Notes under the pieces: generated by a model
What the model saw: only the letters and a program-made list of their open reading frames with translations
Told to the model about the DNA's origin: nothing
The model's database searches: none
Made by a program: the position numbers and the translations under genes
Assembly: GCA_018105865.1 (NCBI GenBank)
Contig: CM030836.1
Coordinates: 18,942,003-19,006,002 of the forward strand
Direction: 5' to 3'
Source: Metaphire vulgaris
Lineage: Eukaryota; Annelida; Clitellata; Crassiclitellata; Megascolecidae
DNA: 64,000 nt
Shown: positions 54,829-64,000 of the stretch, in pieces
How the letters are laid out: each line of letters starts with the position of its first letter
Numbering within the stretch: position 1 is the first letter of the stretch

Positions 54829-55434
54829 CTCAACGATCTTGAAAGTCAGACACCGCGAGTACTACCGTAGTTTCCGAGTGCTTGGTGTTCTTGCGTTCAT
54901 GATCATAGCATCTTTGTGATATACAGCGTATCCTCGCCAATACGAAGATAAAATCTTCAGTTCGACTCCTCTTCGAACTATAAACATTCGTGTCAATAAT
55001 AATTCTCTTGACTCGAAAGAAACACTAACACTCACAATAACTCACACCGAATTCCAAATGACATATGCCGCCCGAAGTAAGACGGCGATATACAGATTAA
55101 CAGCCATAAATGGCCTCACATCGTCATCGCACACACAATAATTCTATTAAGCTTATATAGCGTGACTCGAACAGCAAGCTATTAGACGCTTTGCTGCATA
55201 CGAAAAAAGAGCGGTCTTAAAACTTGGCACAATAGGTCGACGCGCGGCCGAGGACAAAGAGTTTCGTGTTCAAAACTCCTTTCACGTCAAACTGTTTTCG
55301 TACGCCACACAACTGTCTGTCCGAAACGTAACGAACAGCATGCATTTATACGCACCCTACTCGGTCACAAACTGGGGATCTTAAGAACCCCGTTGGGTCC
55401 CATCACGGGGGGCTCCACAGATGATCCATGGTTG
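54829..55434. other. 5' flank of the GAS1-like gene
   Basis: Unique-looking sequence; likely promoter and 5' UTR of the minus-strand gene. No TATA element is assigned. Confidence 0.45.
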
Positions 55435-55819
55435 CAGGGCCGGCCCTAGCCAAAATGGCGCCCAAGGCAAAGCATACTTTGGAGCCCTCTGCTCATCCCC
55501 ACTCGGACCCCCTGTGGCATCACGGTTACTCCTCCAATGATGAATCAGTCAAAAAGAACCCCAGAAGAGTCATAGTGTTATACCGTTATTAATATTCAAC
55601 TTCTGATTATCAAGGTTCGAAATATGAATTGAATCGAATAACTTGAATGGAAACAAACAATAATTATTATTTAATCTGTTCCATAAGCGAACGTTTTGAT
55701 CTTAAATAAAAATAGACGTTGTAATTAAATCTCTTGGCTAAAATGGCAAGGATTGGCGCCTCTTGGATCTTGGCGCCCTAGGCAACTGCCTGCTTTGCCT
55801 GTGCCTAAGGCCGGTCCTG
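55435..55819. mobile_element. hAT-like element (CAGGGCCGGCCCTAG ends) with perfect duplication
   Basis: CAGGGCCGGCCCTAGCC opens and CTAAGGCCGGTCCTG closes. Subterminal AAAATGGCGCCCAAGGCAAA pairs with TGGCGCCCTAGGCAACTGCC. CATGGTTG is duplicated exactly (55427-55434, 55820-55827). 385 bp, no open frame of note. Confidence 0.92.
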
Positions 55820-55995
55820 CATGGTTGTTAGTATCGCCGATACTGTGTTTTGATACAACATTAACGATACCTTATTTTAGTATAGCTTAGAGTAAATGAT
55901 AGATTTTGAAAACTCAATTATAATCTTTTGATCCATAAAATGTTTGGTCATAGTCAGAATCATTCAATCATGTTTTTTTTATTGAGCTGCACTAT

Positions 55996-56099
<104 letters not shown>

Positions 56100-56568
56100 T
56101 GGCCTAAGAATTTTATTTCTTGTGGGCAAAAGTATTGGCATTGATTTAGGCAATACAATTTCATTTTGGTATTGGTATTGATTTATTGGCAATACATTTA
56201 TCAAGTATTGTTAAAAACCCTGCACAGATAATAGTTTGATAATCGCTGCGATATGGTATACCTTTTTAAGCCGAAGAAACTAGGCTAATTGCCAATGCTA
56301 ACCGTGCTATCCGAGTACTTCCTTTCGGGGTTGTAGGCCTACACTGTAGGCCTACTTGTATTAGTTGTTTTTTTATATATTCATGGTTTTGTAGAAATTT
56401 ACTAGCACCTTGTTTTTCGTTTTCACAGTCTGCCTCGAATTTCTGAGCTTTTAATTTTGAGAATCATTCATAAACATATTTATCGGGACATGGAATATCC
56501 ATTTGAAGAGGAGTTTCACCAATGACAATTTACTATACAGAAATATGGCGACAATTTCAGAAAACTTG

Positions 56569-56716
56569 CATGGGCGTCCGGAGGGAGTTCAAGGGGGTGT
56601 AATTGCACCCCCTGGAAATATTGTGGAGTTTCGAAAAAGTAAAATTACTTGTTTCTTTCGTCACAAAACCTTGTCTTGCACCCCACCCCCTGGACAAATT
56701 TATGCGGACGCCCATG
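56569..56716. mobile_element. hAT-like MITE (GGGCGTCCG family), second copy, perfect duplication
   Basis: CATGGGCGTCCGGAGG opens, TATGCGGACGCCCATG closes. AAAACTTG flanks exactly (56561-56568, 56717-56724). It is the reverse orientation of the 35254 copy, with GTGTAATTGCACCCCCTGG inside. Confidence 0.9.
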
Positions 56717-56729
56717 AAAACTTGTGACA

Positions 56730-57446
56730 ACATCAAAAAAACTCCTGTAGGCCTAATCGGGTCATTCTAAGTAAAGTAATAGTCTGACATTGCCTAAAAA
56801 ATAAAGCGGTAAAACACATCGGCTGTCTATGCTTGAGTCAGGCCCTACTGTGTTTTAATCGGTGATTGCAGAATGTCACAGGTCCTGAGAATTCCTGATG
56901 ACATTATTTTCACGTCACGTAGGCTATACGCGTCAAGGATTAGGCCTACTTATAAATTTCCACCTGAGGAACGGTCAGAGCAGACGTTCCAAATAATAGC
57001 GACGCCATCTTGCATCTTCGTCGTTTTCGGGGTCGTGTTAAACGATCGACTAAAAACCTCAGACGTCGGATTAAATCAAAATACTGCGATCGCCACGAGC
57101 GCCTATAATGGCGGCGTAAACCGTTGACAAGACACATCGAATCGAGAAAATTCGAAGGTTCTTGCCCGCCGGGCAAAACAAACAGCACTTCGAAGAATAC
57201 GTCCGTCGGCGCTGGAACGGAGGCTTAGAAAAACATCATAGACGCTGCAGCGCGAATGATATAGATTTTAATTCGTTTCTGAATATCGGAGATCGCGAAC
57301 AGCATAGGCCCGTATAGGCTGTCGGCGCTTTACTACCCCCACCCCACCCCAACCCAACCCATCAGCAATCTATGAGACATACCTTAGTGGTGTGGGTACT
57401 TCAAACCGTATCGTTTCATTTCAAAAGTATTGCTTTAGTGATTATA

Positions 57447-57482
<36 letters not shown>

Positions 57483-57915
57483 AGTGTCTGTCTCTGTCTG
57501 TCTCTGTCTTTGTATCTGTATCTGTCTGTCGTCTGTCTCTCTCTTCTCTCACTCATTCTCATAGCCCCGTGTCTGTCTGTATCCCGGTATAGCCGGTTGT
57601 CGCATAACAACCTCGTGGCCTCGTGGGCACCGTGTTACCGCAATACTTTTTATAGAAAATTTTCAAATTGCATCACAGCAATATACAAAGACATCGACAA
57701 CGATAATTAACAGAGCGCAGAGTCGAAATTCTTTCCAGTCTTAAAAGTTCTCCTCGAGGATTTCTTTAAAAACGCGCGTTCGCTCGATAATTATTGATTT
57801 TCGACAATATTCGTCAGCGATTACAAGGAGACGCAGAATTTGCTAGATTTTACGCATTTTCAACTTCTTTTGCTAACTTAAAAAACTGGCTGAAATAATT
57901 ATTATTTTCTAAGAA
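56730..57915. other. Intergenic sequence with a (TC)n tract
   Basis: (TC)n lies at 57450-57480 with TGTC text to 57540. An 84-codon frame at 56873-57127 has no motif and is not supported. Confidence 0.5.
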
Positions 57916-57986
57916 ATGAAGATTGCGCCATTTAATCTGATCCTAGCGTTGATCATCTCCGGCATCCCAGTGTACGCCCAATCCAA
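57916..57986 (+). CDS. Candidate signal-peptide exon of a secreted protein
   Basis: ATG at 57916 in AAGAAATGA reads MKIAPFNLILALIISGIPVY then AQS and two bases before a GTATCA donor-like site. It has a positive N-terminus, a Leu/Ile core and a -3/-1 V-x-A cleavage motif. Unspliced, it would stop after four more codons. No matching downstream exon is recognised before 60.9 kb. The HCN start at 60921 is self-sufficient and does not need it. Confidence 0.35.
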
Positions 57987-57999
57987 GTATCAGTCGTTC

Positions 58000-58686
58000 T
58001 AATCTTATCTAAATTGATAACGTTTTTTGCTTATCAGGTTTTTCGGAGACTTGATAAATTTTTCTTAAGGGCCCGCAAATTTTTTTGTTCCGGGGCCCGG
58101 AATTTCTCTCGGCGGCCCTGCTTCTAATCTTCAAGGTTCTAAATGGCACCGAAGCATGCATTTTCAAGCGTCAAATGCTGTTTGTTAATTAAAAGAGACA
58201 CTTTTATTTAGTAAAACTAAAACTCGAGAAACCAGTAGATTTCAGAAAAGCAACGTGCGACTGGTGCAGAGGTCAAAAAGAAAGACGATAATATGCAAAA
58301 TATGAAGGCAGCAGCTGCGTGTATAGCGCATGGCAGCACGATATACACTATGCTTAGACTATACGCTGTACATAATAGGGCACATAAAATCGTCCGCGTT
58401 CAGACGTTGTGCAGTAAATCAGACGAGCATTCGAACCACTGTTCATTTACTTGCCTGTGAGTTAAGGCAACTAACCGAAACACACACACACACACATGCA
58501 CACACACGGAAACACCTGTCTTACCTGTTGTTCGATTAAAAAGAAAGTGTCATAGTAGCCACGCATTCTGAGCGCAAAGAAAAATTAGTTGTTACAGTTT
58601 AAGCAAACGTAAAAATTTAGCTAGATAAACACACTTACATACACACCATATATATGTTGTAGTCTAGAGTCTAGACTGCTCAGCAG

Positions 58687-58723
<37 letters not shown>

Positions 58724-58745
58724 ATGTGTGTATATGCAGCCTGTA

Positions 58746-58822
<77 letters not shown>

Positions 58823-59470
58823 AGGATTTGCCATCGAAATATAATTTTCTACCAACTTTCATTTTAAATATTAATCATGTATTTTTAATATGCGAATTTC
58901 ATCGCCTTCCGTTATTTATGATTTTCCCTCTGTTACTAAATAAAATGATTTTGATTAACGATTGATTGAGTGTTATTATGTTATTTATATTTTTCATTAT
59001 TTTATAAGCTTGTCCAATAGAGATTGCGTTCTCTTTCTCTTAGCAACGCCCTCCAGCGAGTAGTAATGGAGCAATTTGCAGGTTTTAACGATCGAAGAGC
59101 GATTAAATGTAAGAAAGTGCAAGAAATGATCGTGAGCACATTAATTAATTAACTGTAAGATCCGTGAATATTAAAAAAAAATTACTTCCCAGAAGCTCCG
59201 ATGAGACGTTCACGTTTGCAAAGCTCTATGCCTAATATTGCGAAGTGAAGCTTACAAACAAAATATTATTTTGATTCAAGAATAACGATACAGCTATTAA
59301 TAGCCTACTATCTATAGCTATAGCTTACATTAACTAGGCCTATACAGATTGATTTGCGGTCTTAATACACATGCTTATACTGTATATGCGGTCTTAGTAC
59401 ACAGGCTGATATATGCCAAACTAATCTGCTAAAACTGTAGTATATATTAGATACGGTATCTGTCAGATAA
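58000..59470. other. Intergenic sequence with TA and ATT microsatellites
   Basis: A decayed repeat with TTTTTTGCTTATCAGGTTTT and GGGGCCCGGAATTTC lies at 58023-58120. (CA)n at 58480-58506, (TA)n at 58693-58721, (ATT)n at 58748-58821. No exon is supported. Confidence 0.6.
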
Positions 59471-59511
59471 GTTTTTCATAACAAAGCTTCGACTAAATTC
59501 TCATCTTCATT

Positions 59512-59512
<1 letters not shown>

Positions 59513-59541
<29 letters not shown>
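59513..59541. repeat. (TC)n microsatellite
   Basis: About 14 TC units. Confidence 0.9.
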
Positions 59542-59546
<5 letters not shown>

Positions 59547-59754
59547 TCTCATTCTCGGACAGTCTATGCACTTGTGCTTTTTCAGTGCCCCACAAAAATT
59601 CTCTGGAGCTCATTAATTGCTTCAGCATGTGTGCACTGCCAAATTTTAGAACAAGATTAAAACCCATCTTTTACGCATTGCTTATCCACCATATAGGCTA
59701 TATAACCTGGTTGTCCGGCCTGAAATCGTTTATTCCACGTGGATCTCTTATTCG

Positions 59755-59845
59755 GATATGATTTGGCGCACCATTCATTGGCTGATGCGTCTTTGCATCA
59801 AAACGTGGCGCTATAGAAGTTTCAGATGAGATTGGATTATAAATT
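59755..59845 (+). repeat. Retroposon 3' end, GGCGCTATAGAAG family
   Basis: Plus strand: GATTTGGCGCACCATTCATT, GCTGATGCGTCTTTGCATCA, then GTGGCGCTATAGAAGTTTCA. It aligns with the reverse complements of the 39.7 and 24.8 kb copies; the tail is a degenerate GATGAGATTGGATTA run. Confidence 0.6.
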
Positions 59846-60022
59846 GAATACAGAGGAAATTCGTGCAAATGTTGCCACCCGTCATTGATTTATTATTACA
59901 GAGGCATTCATGTTTAAACCGAGTGGAGGGGGAGGGGAGGGAGAGTTGAAGGAAGGGGTATGCGATTATGAAACTCGAAAGCCTAAAATGGTACGATTCT
60001 ATGCATTGGCGTGTAGCAGGAC

Positions 60023-60214
60023 CAGTGGCGGCTCTAGGATTTGGCAAGTGGGGGGGCCGTTGGGGTGGCAACTTCTAATCACGGGGGGAACCATTTGTTG
60101 TTTAATGTATATAGCATTAAGTATAGGGTCCCAACTGGGGGCACTGGGAGGCCAGGCACTCAATAGGGGAAGCACAGGCCCTCCTGGACCTCCCCCCCGG
60201 TGGAGCCGCCACTG
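60023..60214. mobile_element. hAT-like MITE (CAGTGGCGGCTC family), near-perfect duplication
   Basis: CAGTGGCGGCTCTAGGATTT opens, GGTGGAGCCGCCACTG closes. AGCAGGAC (60015-60022) and AGCTGGAC (60215-60222) differ at one base. The body is nearly the same as 35737-35920. Confidence 0.9.
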
Positions 60215-60920
60215 AGCTGGACCGAATCGATAACGCAGACATAAGTCCTGGAAATAGCCAGAGGTTCCGACGTTTGTAATGTCGCCGATTGTAGGCTGTA
60301 ACCTCGAAGGGCATAAAACTGATCGTAAATTTGCTTTTACGCAGGAGAAATTTTCCTGCTCGAATGTAGGCCTATTTTTAGATTCGGCGTGTCAGGACGA
60401 AGCAGAATACGGGAATTTTTCCTCGTTTTATCGCCGTTTGTTTTTTGAAGCGAATAAACACATCTTTTCGAGGCGATTTCGTACAGTAAACGCGTCACTG
60501 GATATATACGAAACCGTCTTCTAGCTAATTTGTTGAGACACTTTGAAAATAATATCTGCGTATAATAGTCGGTTTTCAAGGTTTAGATACATTAGGTCGC
60601 TAAGACCTTAATAATTAATTACATGGCATAGGCAGTGAACTAAACACAAAAACGTTGTTAGACTGTTGTCTCCAGTAGCGCGCTTATCAGCTGAATATTT
60701 TATCGATATAATTATTAATTCGGATTATTGGCAAGAAAAATACGCAACTCTGCGAAAGACTGGAGCCGACAATATTATAGCGCTACACCTGCGGTCTGGA
60801 TTTCATGATGTTCTAAAACAGTTTTACTGGGCTGTGCGTGTACCGTGGCTACGAATTAATTAATAATTCTTCTTCTTCCTTCGACACACAAAAATTCGAC
60901 GCAAAACGGAAGAACACAAA
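60215..60920. other. 5' flank / 5' UTR of the HCN-like gene
   Basis: No further exon is supported. Small frames are motif-free. Confidence 0.5.
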
Positions 60921-61414
60921 ATGCACCGGATCATCGCTGACCAGAGCCGCTGTCACAGTCTCCCGGCCGTCTTCCCGCGTCTCGTCATCTCCGCGCGGAC
61001 TTCGCCGACGGACAGCGTCCGGATTTTCATGGGACATCCGAGTTCCGACCGTTCGGAGAGCGAGCGTCTCCTGAACAACTCCGCCGCCGCAAGACCGCCG
61101 CCGAAAGAACTGCGGTTACACCACCGCAAGTCGAACAACTTTGTCGTCGTCGGCGACCGCTTGCTGGACGACCCGGTCCGTCGGAGCACGGCGGCGGGAC
61201 GGAACCCGGGCGAGGAGACGACGCTGCTGCCGTACCGGAAGGCGAGCGCAGCGGTTCTGGCGGGGAACTTCCGGCAGTACGTGTCCGCCTTCTTCCACGT
61301 TTCCGACAATAGACTGTCGATGAAGCTCTTCGGAAACCGGAACGCCCTGCAGAGGGAGAAGCTGAGGCAGAAGGCAGTCGGGAATTGGGTCATACACCCG
61401 TGTAGCATGTTCAG
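60921..61414 (+). CDS. HCN channel (hyperpolarisation-activated, cyclic-nucleotide-gated), first coding exon
   Basis: ATG at 60921 (ACACAAAATGC) opens 164 codons, ending AG/GTGAGA in phase 2. The first 120 residues are low-similarity, Ser/Arg-rich. The end reads NFRQYVSAFFHVSDNRLSMK, LFGNRNALQREKLRQKAVG and NWVIHPCSMFR. Known: HCN proteins have S(L/M)RMFG-x-x-x-A-x-x-x-E, then GxWIIHPYSDFR immediately before S1; this is the HCN domain that couples the voltage sensor to the C-linker. The pattern and the exon end just before S1 fit HCN. HCN channels carry the pacemaker current at the plasma membrane. The remaining exons (S1-S6, pore, CNBD) must lie right of 61.4 kb and were not found before the window ends. 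Cys stands for the usual Tyr in HPYS. Minus-strand frames opposite are shadows. Confidence 0.87.
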
Positions 61415-62015
61415 GTGAGACAGGTAAATTTGTTCACCTTAGAGCCCTAGTACTGTGCCGACATTTTTTTGACAAGAACATTTTAAAAGGATTTGACTAC
61501 CAGAACCTGGCATTGATTAAATACTGGTAAGAAGAAATTATACGAAATAATTATTCACGAACTTCAAACGCTGGTAATTAAGCTTAATTAGTTATGATGT
61601 ATAGATAGATATGAAAAAATTCAGAAGAGTGTTGAAACGAATGTTATCCACATTTCTGGTGTCCCCATCTTCATTGCATCAAACCATATTAGAACAGTCA
61701 ATATATTGTGTCCCAGTTTTATTCTAGAGCGTTCTAAATGTCACGAAACGCAACCACACCAACCGTATCAAGGCACCCTCTTATTCCCGTCACCACCCAA
61801 CCCTGAATGACTGAATTACCTTACCCTCTGACAGACTACAAAACACCTTTGTAATACCTGACGAAGGCCTTAATAGTAAGCCGTTACCTGTACGAACACT
61901 CTAAGAACTCTTATTAACCCTACAGTATATACAGTAGAAATCTGGAGGTCCCCTGAGAGATAGAGATGGATAGAACTTATAGATAAAACTTATAGATAAA
62001 ACGTATACGTCTATA
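61415..62015. other. HCN intron 1, first part
   Basis: No exon is recognised. Confidence 0.5.
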
Positions 62016-62204
62016 TAGGGGGCGTAGCGACGAGGGCGGTATATCGGTATATACCCCCCTTAAAAAATCAGACTACCTTAACATTTTAAAGTGTTTTTTA
62101 AAGATTTTCATTAAGTTTTTTTTAAAGATTCATACCCTCCCCAGGGCTTTTTTGTAAAAAAAATTTTCCGGAGCGTAACAGTCAGGAAGTCATTTGTCAC
62201 GTAG

Positions 62205-62258
<54 letters not shown>

Positions 62259-63398
62259 ATCAATACAATACAACAATGTATAGATAGATAGATAGATAGA
62301 TATAGTTCTAAATTTTCTATTTAATAATTTAATTTTGAAAAAAACAGTTTTCGGATTTTCCGGAACGCAAGGATTAGTGCTACAGTAGGCTGATATGCAA
62401 AATTCAGAAGAGTGATGAAACATTTTAAAACCACATTTTCGTGTGTCCCCAGCTTAGCTGAGTTAAACCGTACTAGAATTGTCAATGTATTCTTCCTCAA
62501 ATTTATTTTAGAGCATTCGAAATGCCCCGAAAAAATGGTGAGCCATTTGAAACGACACTATATAAAGTCTTTCAGAAATCTGTTCTTTGTCAAATGTCTG
62601 AAAAATCGAACGAGAGATAAGAAGGGGTCTAGAGATAGCTGGTTCTTGTATGACAAGTTCTATAGACCACAAAAATATCATATAATTGATACCCTGTTTA
62701 CGGGCCTTTTTATTTTCCGGAGTGCAACAGTCGGAAGTCACGTCACTTGTCAACATGACGTATGTCACGTAGTCATATACTGTATATCAAAAGTGCTTGA
62801 TATTCAGAATTTTCCCTGTTGTATTCGCTATTGCGTAAATTGGACATTTTTACACTACAGAGAATGGTATTGACAGACGTGTGACTGGCTAGCACTTTTG
62901 ACAGGCAAGTGAAGAGCACCTAGTAATCAAGTTTTTTGAAAAATTAGGCCACTATCTCTTTTATATCAAAAGTGCTTGACATTCAGAATTTTCCCTGTGG
63001 TATTCGCTATTGTGTAAATTGGACATTTTTACACTACAGAGAATGATATTGGCAGACGTGTGGATGGCTAGCACTTTTGACAGGCAAGTAAAGAGGACCT
63101 AGATATCACGTTTTTTCAAAAATTAGGGCATTATCCCTTGTACAGTATATATATATAATACATAATTATATATATAATGAATATAGTCAATACAATACCA
63201 CAATGTATAGATAGATAAATATAGTTCTACATTTTCTATTTATTAGTTTTATTTTGCAAAAAAAGTTTTCGGATTTTCGGGAACGCGGTCCGGATTTCCC
63301 GGAGCGGCGCTCCGCCTCGCTCCGGCACAAAAAAAGCCCTTCCCTCCTCAAATCACATTATATCCCACCCCCAAATCAAAGTCCTGGCTACGCCCCTG
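62016..63398. mobile_element. CAGGGGCGTAGC-family MITE split by a nested insertion
   Basis: The left part (TAGGGGGCGTAGCGACG, TATCGGTATATACCCCCC, to 62141) and right part (CAAATCACATTATATCCC, CTGGCTACGCCCCTG, from 63341) together restore the order seen in the 7311 and 44460 copies. The host flanks no longer show a clear octamer duplication. Confidence 0.75.
62142..63340. mobile_element. 1.2-kb inverted-end element nested in the MITE, carrying tandem repeats
   Basis: It opens CAGGGCTTTTTTGTAAAAAA and closes GCACAAAAAAAGCCCT. ACCCTCCC and TCCCTCCT on either side match at 6 of 8. Internally there are (TA)n, (GATA)n, and two tandem copies of a 179-bp unit (offset 62787/62966), plus a 62281/63208 direct repeat (ATAGTTCTAAATTTTCTATT). 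Its ends resemble the 184-bp element at 28481. Confidence 0.7.
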
Positions 63399-63958
63399 CA
63401 ATAGACGAAATATTGAAACGCGCAGAGAAGCTTCTGCTTCAAATGGCAATATACAGCAAAGCCGCAAAGGAGAAAATGTGCAGGCTGCAAACGGGCGCAA
63501 ATACTCTGTTGATACCAGGGACACTAGAGGCTCGGTCGAAAGTCCCGACGGAACCAGTTGGCCGCGGTAGAAATGCGTGATTGTTTTCACATTAAACAAT
63601 CCTTTAATTCTGACCGTGACGTCGACAGTTCGTATTCTCGGGATCTCTTGCGATTCGATCAGCCTAACGTACGAAATAAATTAAAGACACAATGCGCTTT
63701 TTAGGCTTTCGTGTGCCTGTCTATCGTTTGCAAGCTTAAAATTGTATAGGTTCGAGTAAGCTTAGATGCTTAGAATGTACGGTGGGCAAACTTTCATCTC
63801 AGTTTTTAGACGAAAGATGAATGTTGCCGCGTCCAAATTATGAAACTATATAGACAATGTTTAAAAATCTCGTAGTAACAAGAAATAATCGAGGAGATGT
63901 GCAAATTTATAAAATCGTTGAGCAAATTTTACAAGTTTGTACTTTAGACGACTCGGCA

Positions 63959-63960
<2 letters not shown>
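63399..63960. other. HCN intron, no exon seen
   Basis: No S1-S6 exon is recognised in this remainder. Confidence 0.5.

Positions 63961-64000
<40 letters not shown>
63961..64000. repeat. (TA)n microsatellite at the window edge
   Basis: TA units continue to the last base. Confidence 0.95.

Noticed and set aside
54121..54919. Plus-strand frames of 178 and 231 codons, and a minus 147-codon frame
   Set aside because: Shadows of the GAS1-like coding frame, which has the conserved cysteine pattern.

Overview
The window reads as nuclear DNA of a metazoan, most likely a marine invertebrate. Short GT-AG exons are separated by kilobase-scale introns, and the intergenic and intronic DNA is packed with microsatellites and small non-autonomous transposons. 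All recognisable genes are animal-specific: a synaptotagmin-type C2 domain, a nicotinic acetylcholine receptor subunit, a GAS1/GDNF-receptor-like protein and an HCN channel. The very frequent word TAGGCCTA and the repeat style make an ambulacrarian (echinoderm-like) source my guess; that is inference only.

Layout. 0.9-1.2 kb (+): last exon of a synaptotagmin-like gene. 5.0-27.3 kb (+): a six-exon gene that I reassembled by splice phase into one 279-residue protein of no family I recognise; its 17.5 kb first intron holds a mariner relic, a satellite-carrying inverted-repeat element and many microsatellites. 29.6-50.3 kb (-): a Cys-loop receptor subunit with every landmark of an alpha-type nicotinic receptor plus a long acidic Ser/Asp-rich N-terminal extension and several odd splice sites. 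53.7-54.8 kb (-): an intronless GAS1-like two-domain protein with a polyhistidine insert. 60.9-61.4 kb (+): first coding exon of an HCN channel. Two very short candidate signal-peptide exons lie at 11.24 and 57.92 kb.

The mobile fraction is unusually legible. At least ten short elements have intact or one-mismatch 8-bp target duplications typical of hAT transposons, among them one that looks like the SPIN family. Four ~72-80 bp TTAA-bounded palindromic elements, a palindromic TA-duplicating element, three tRNA-like SINE heads and several retroposon 3' ends with different simple-repeat tails are also present. Microsatellites ((ATT)n, (TA)n, (TC)n, (CAG)n, (ACT)n and others) fill much of the rest. 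No operons, rRNA genes or CRISPR arrays are present. Synaptotagmin, nicotinic receptor and HCN products all act in excitable cells, but they are separate transcription units and I see no evidence of co-regulation.
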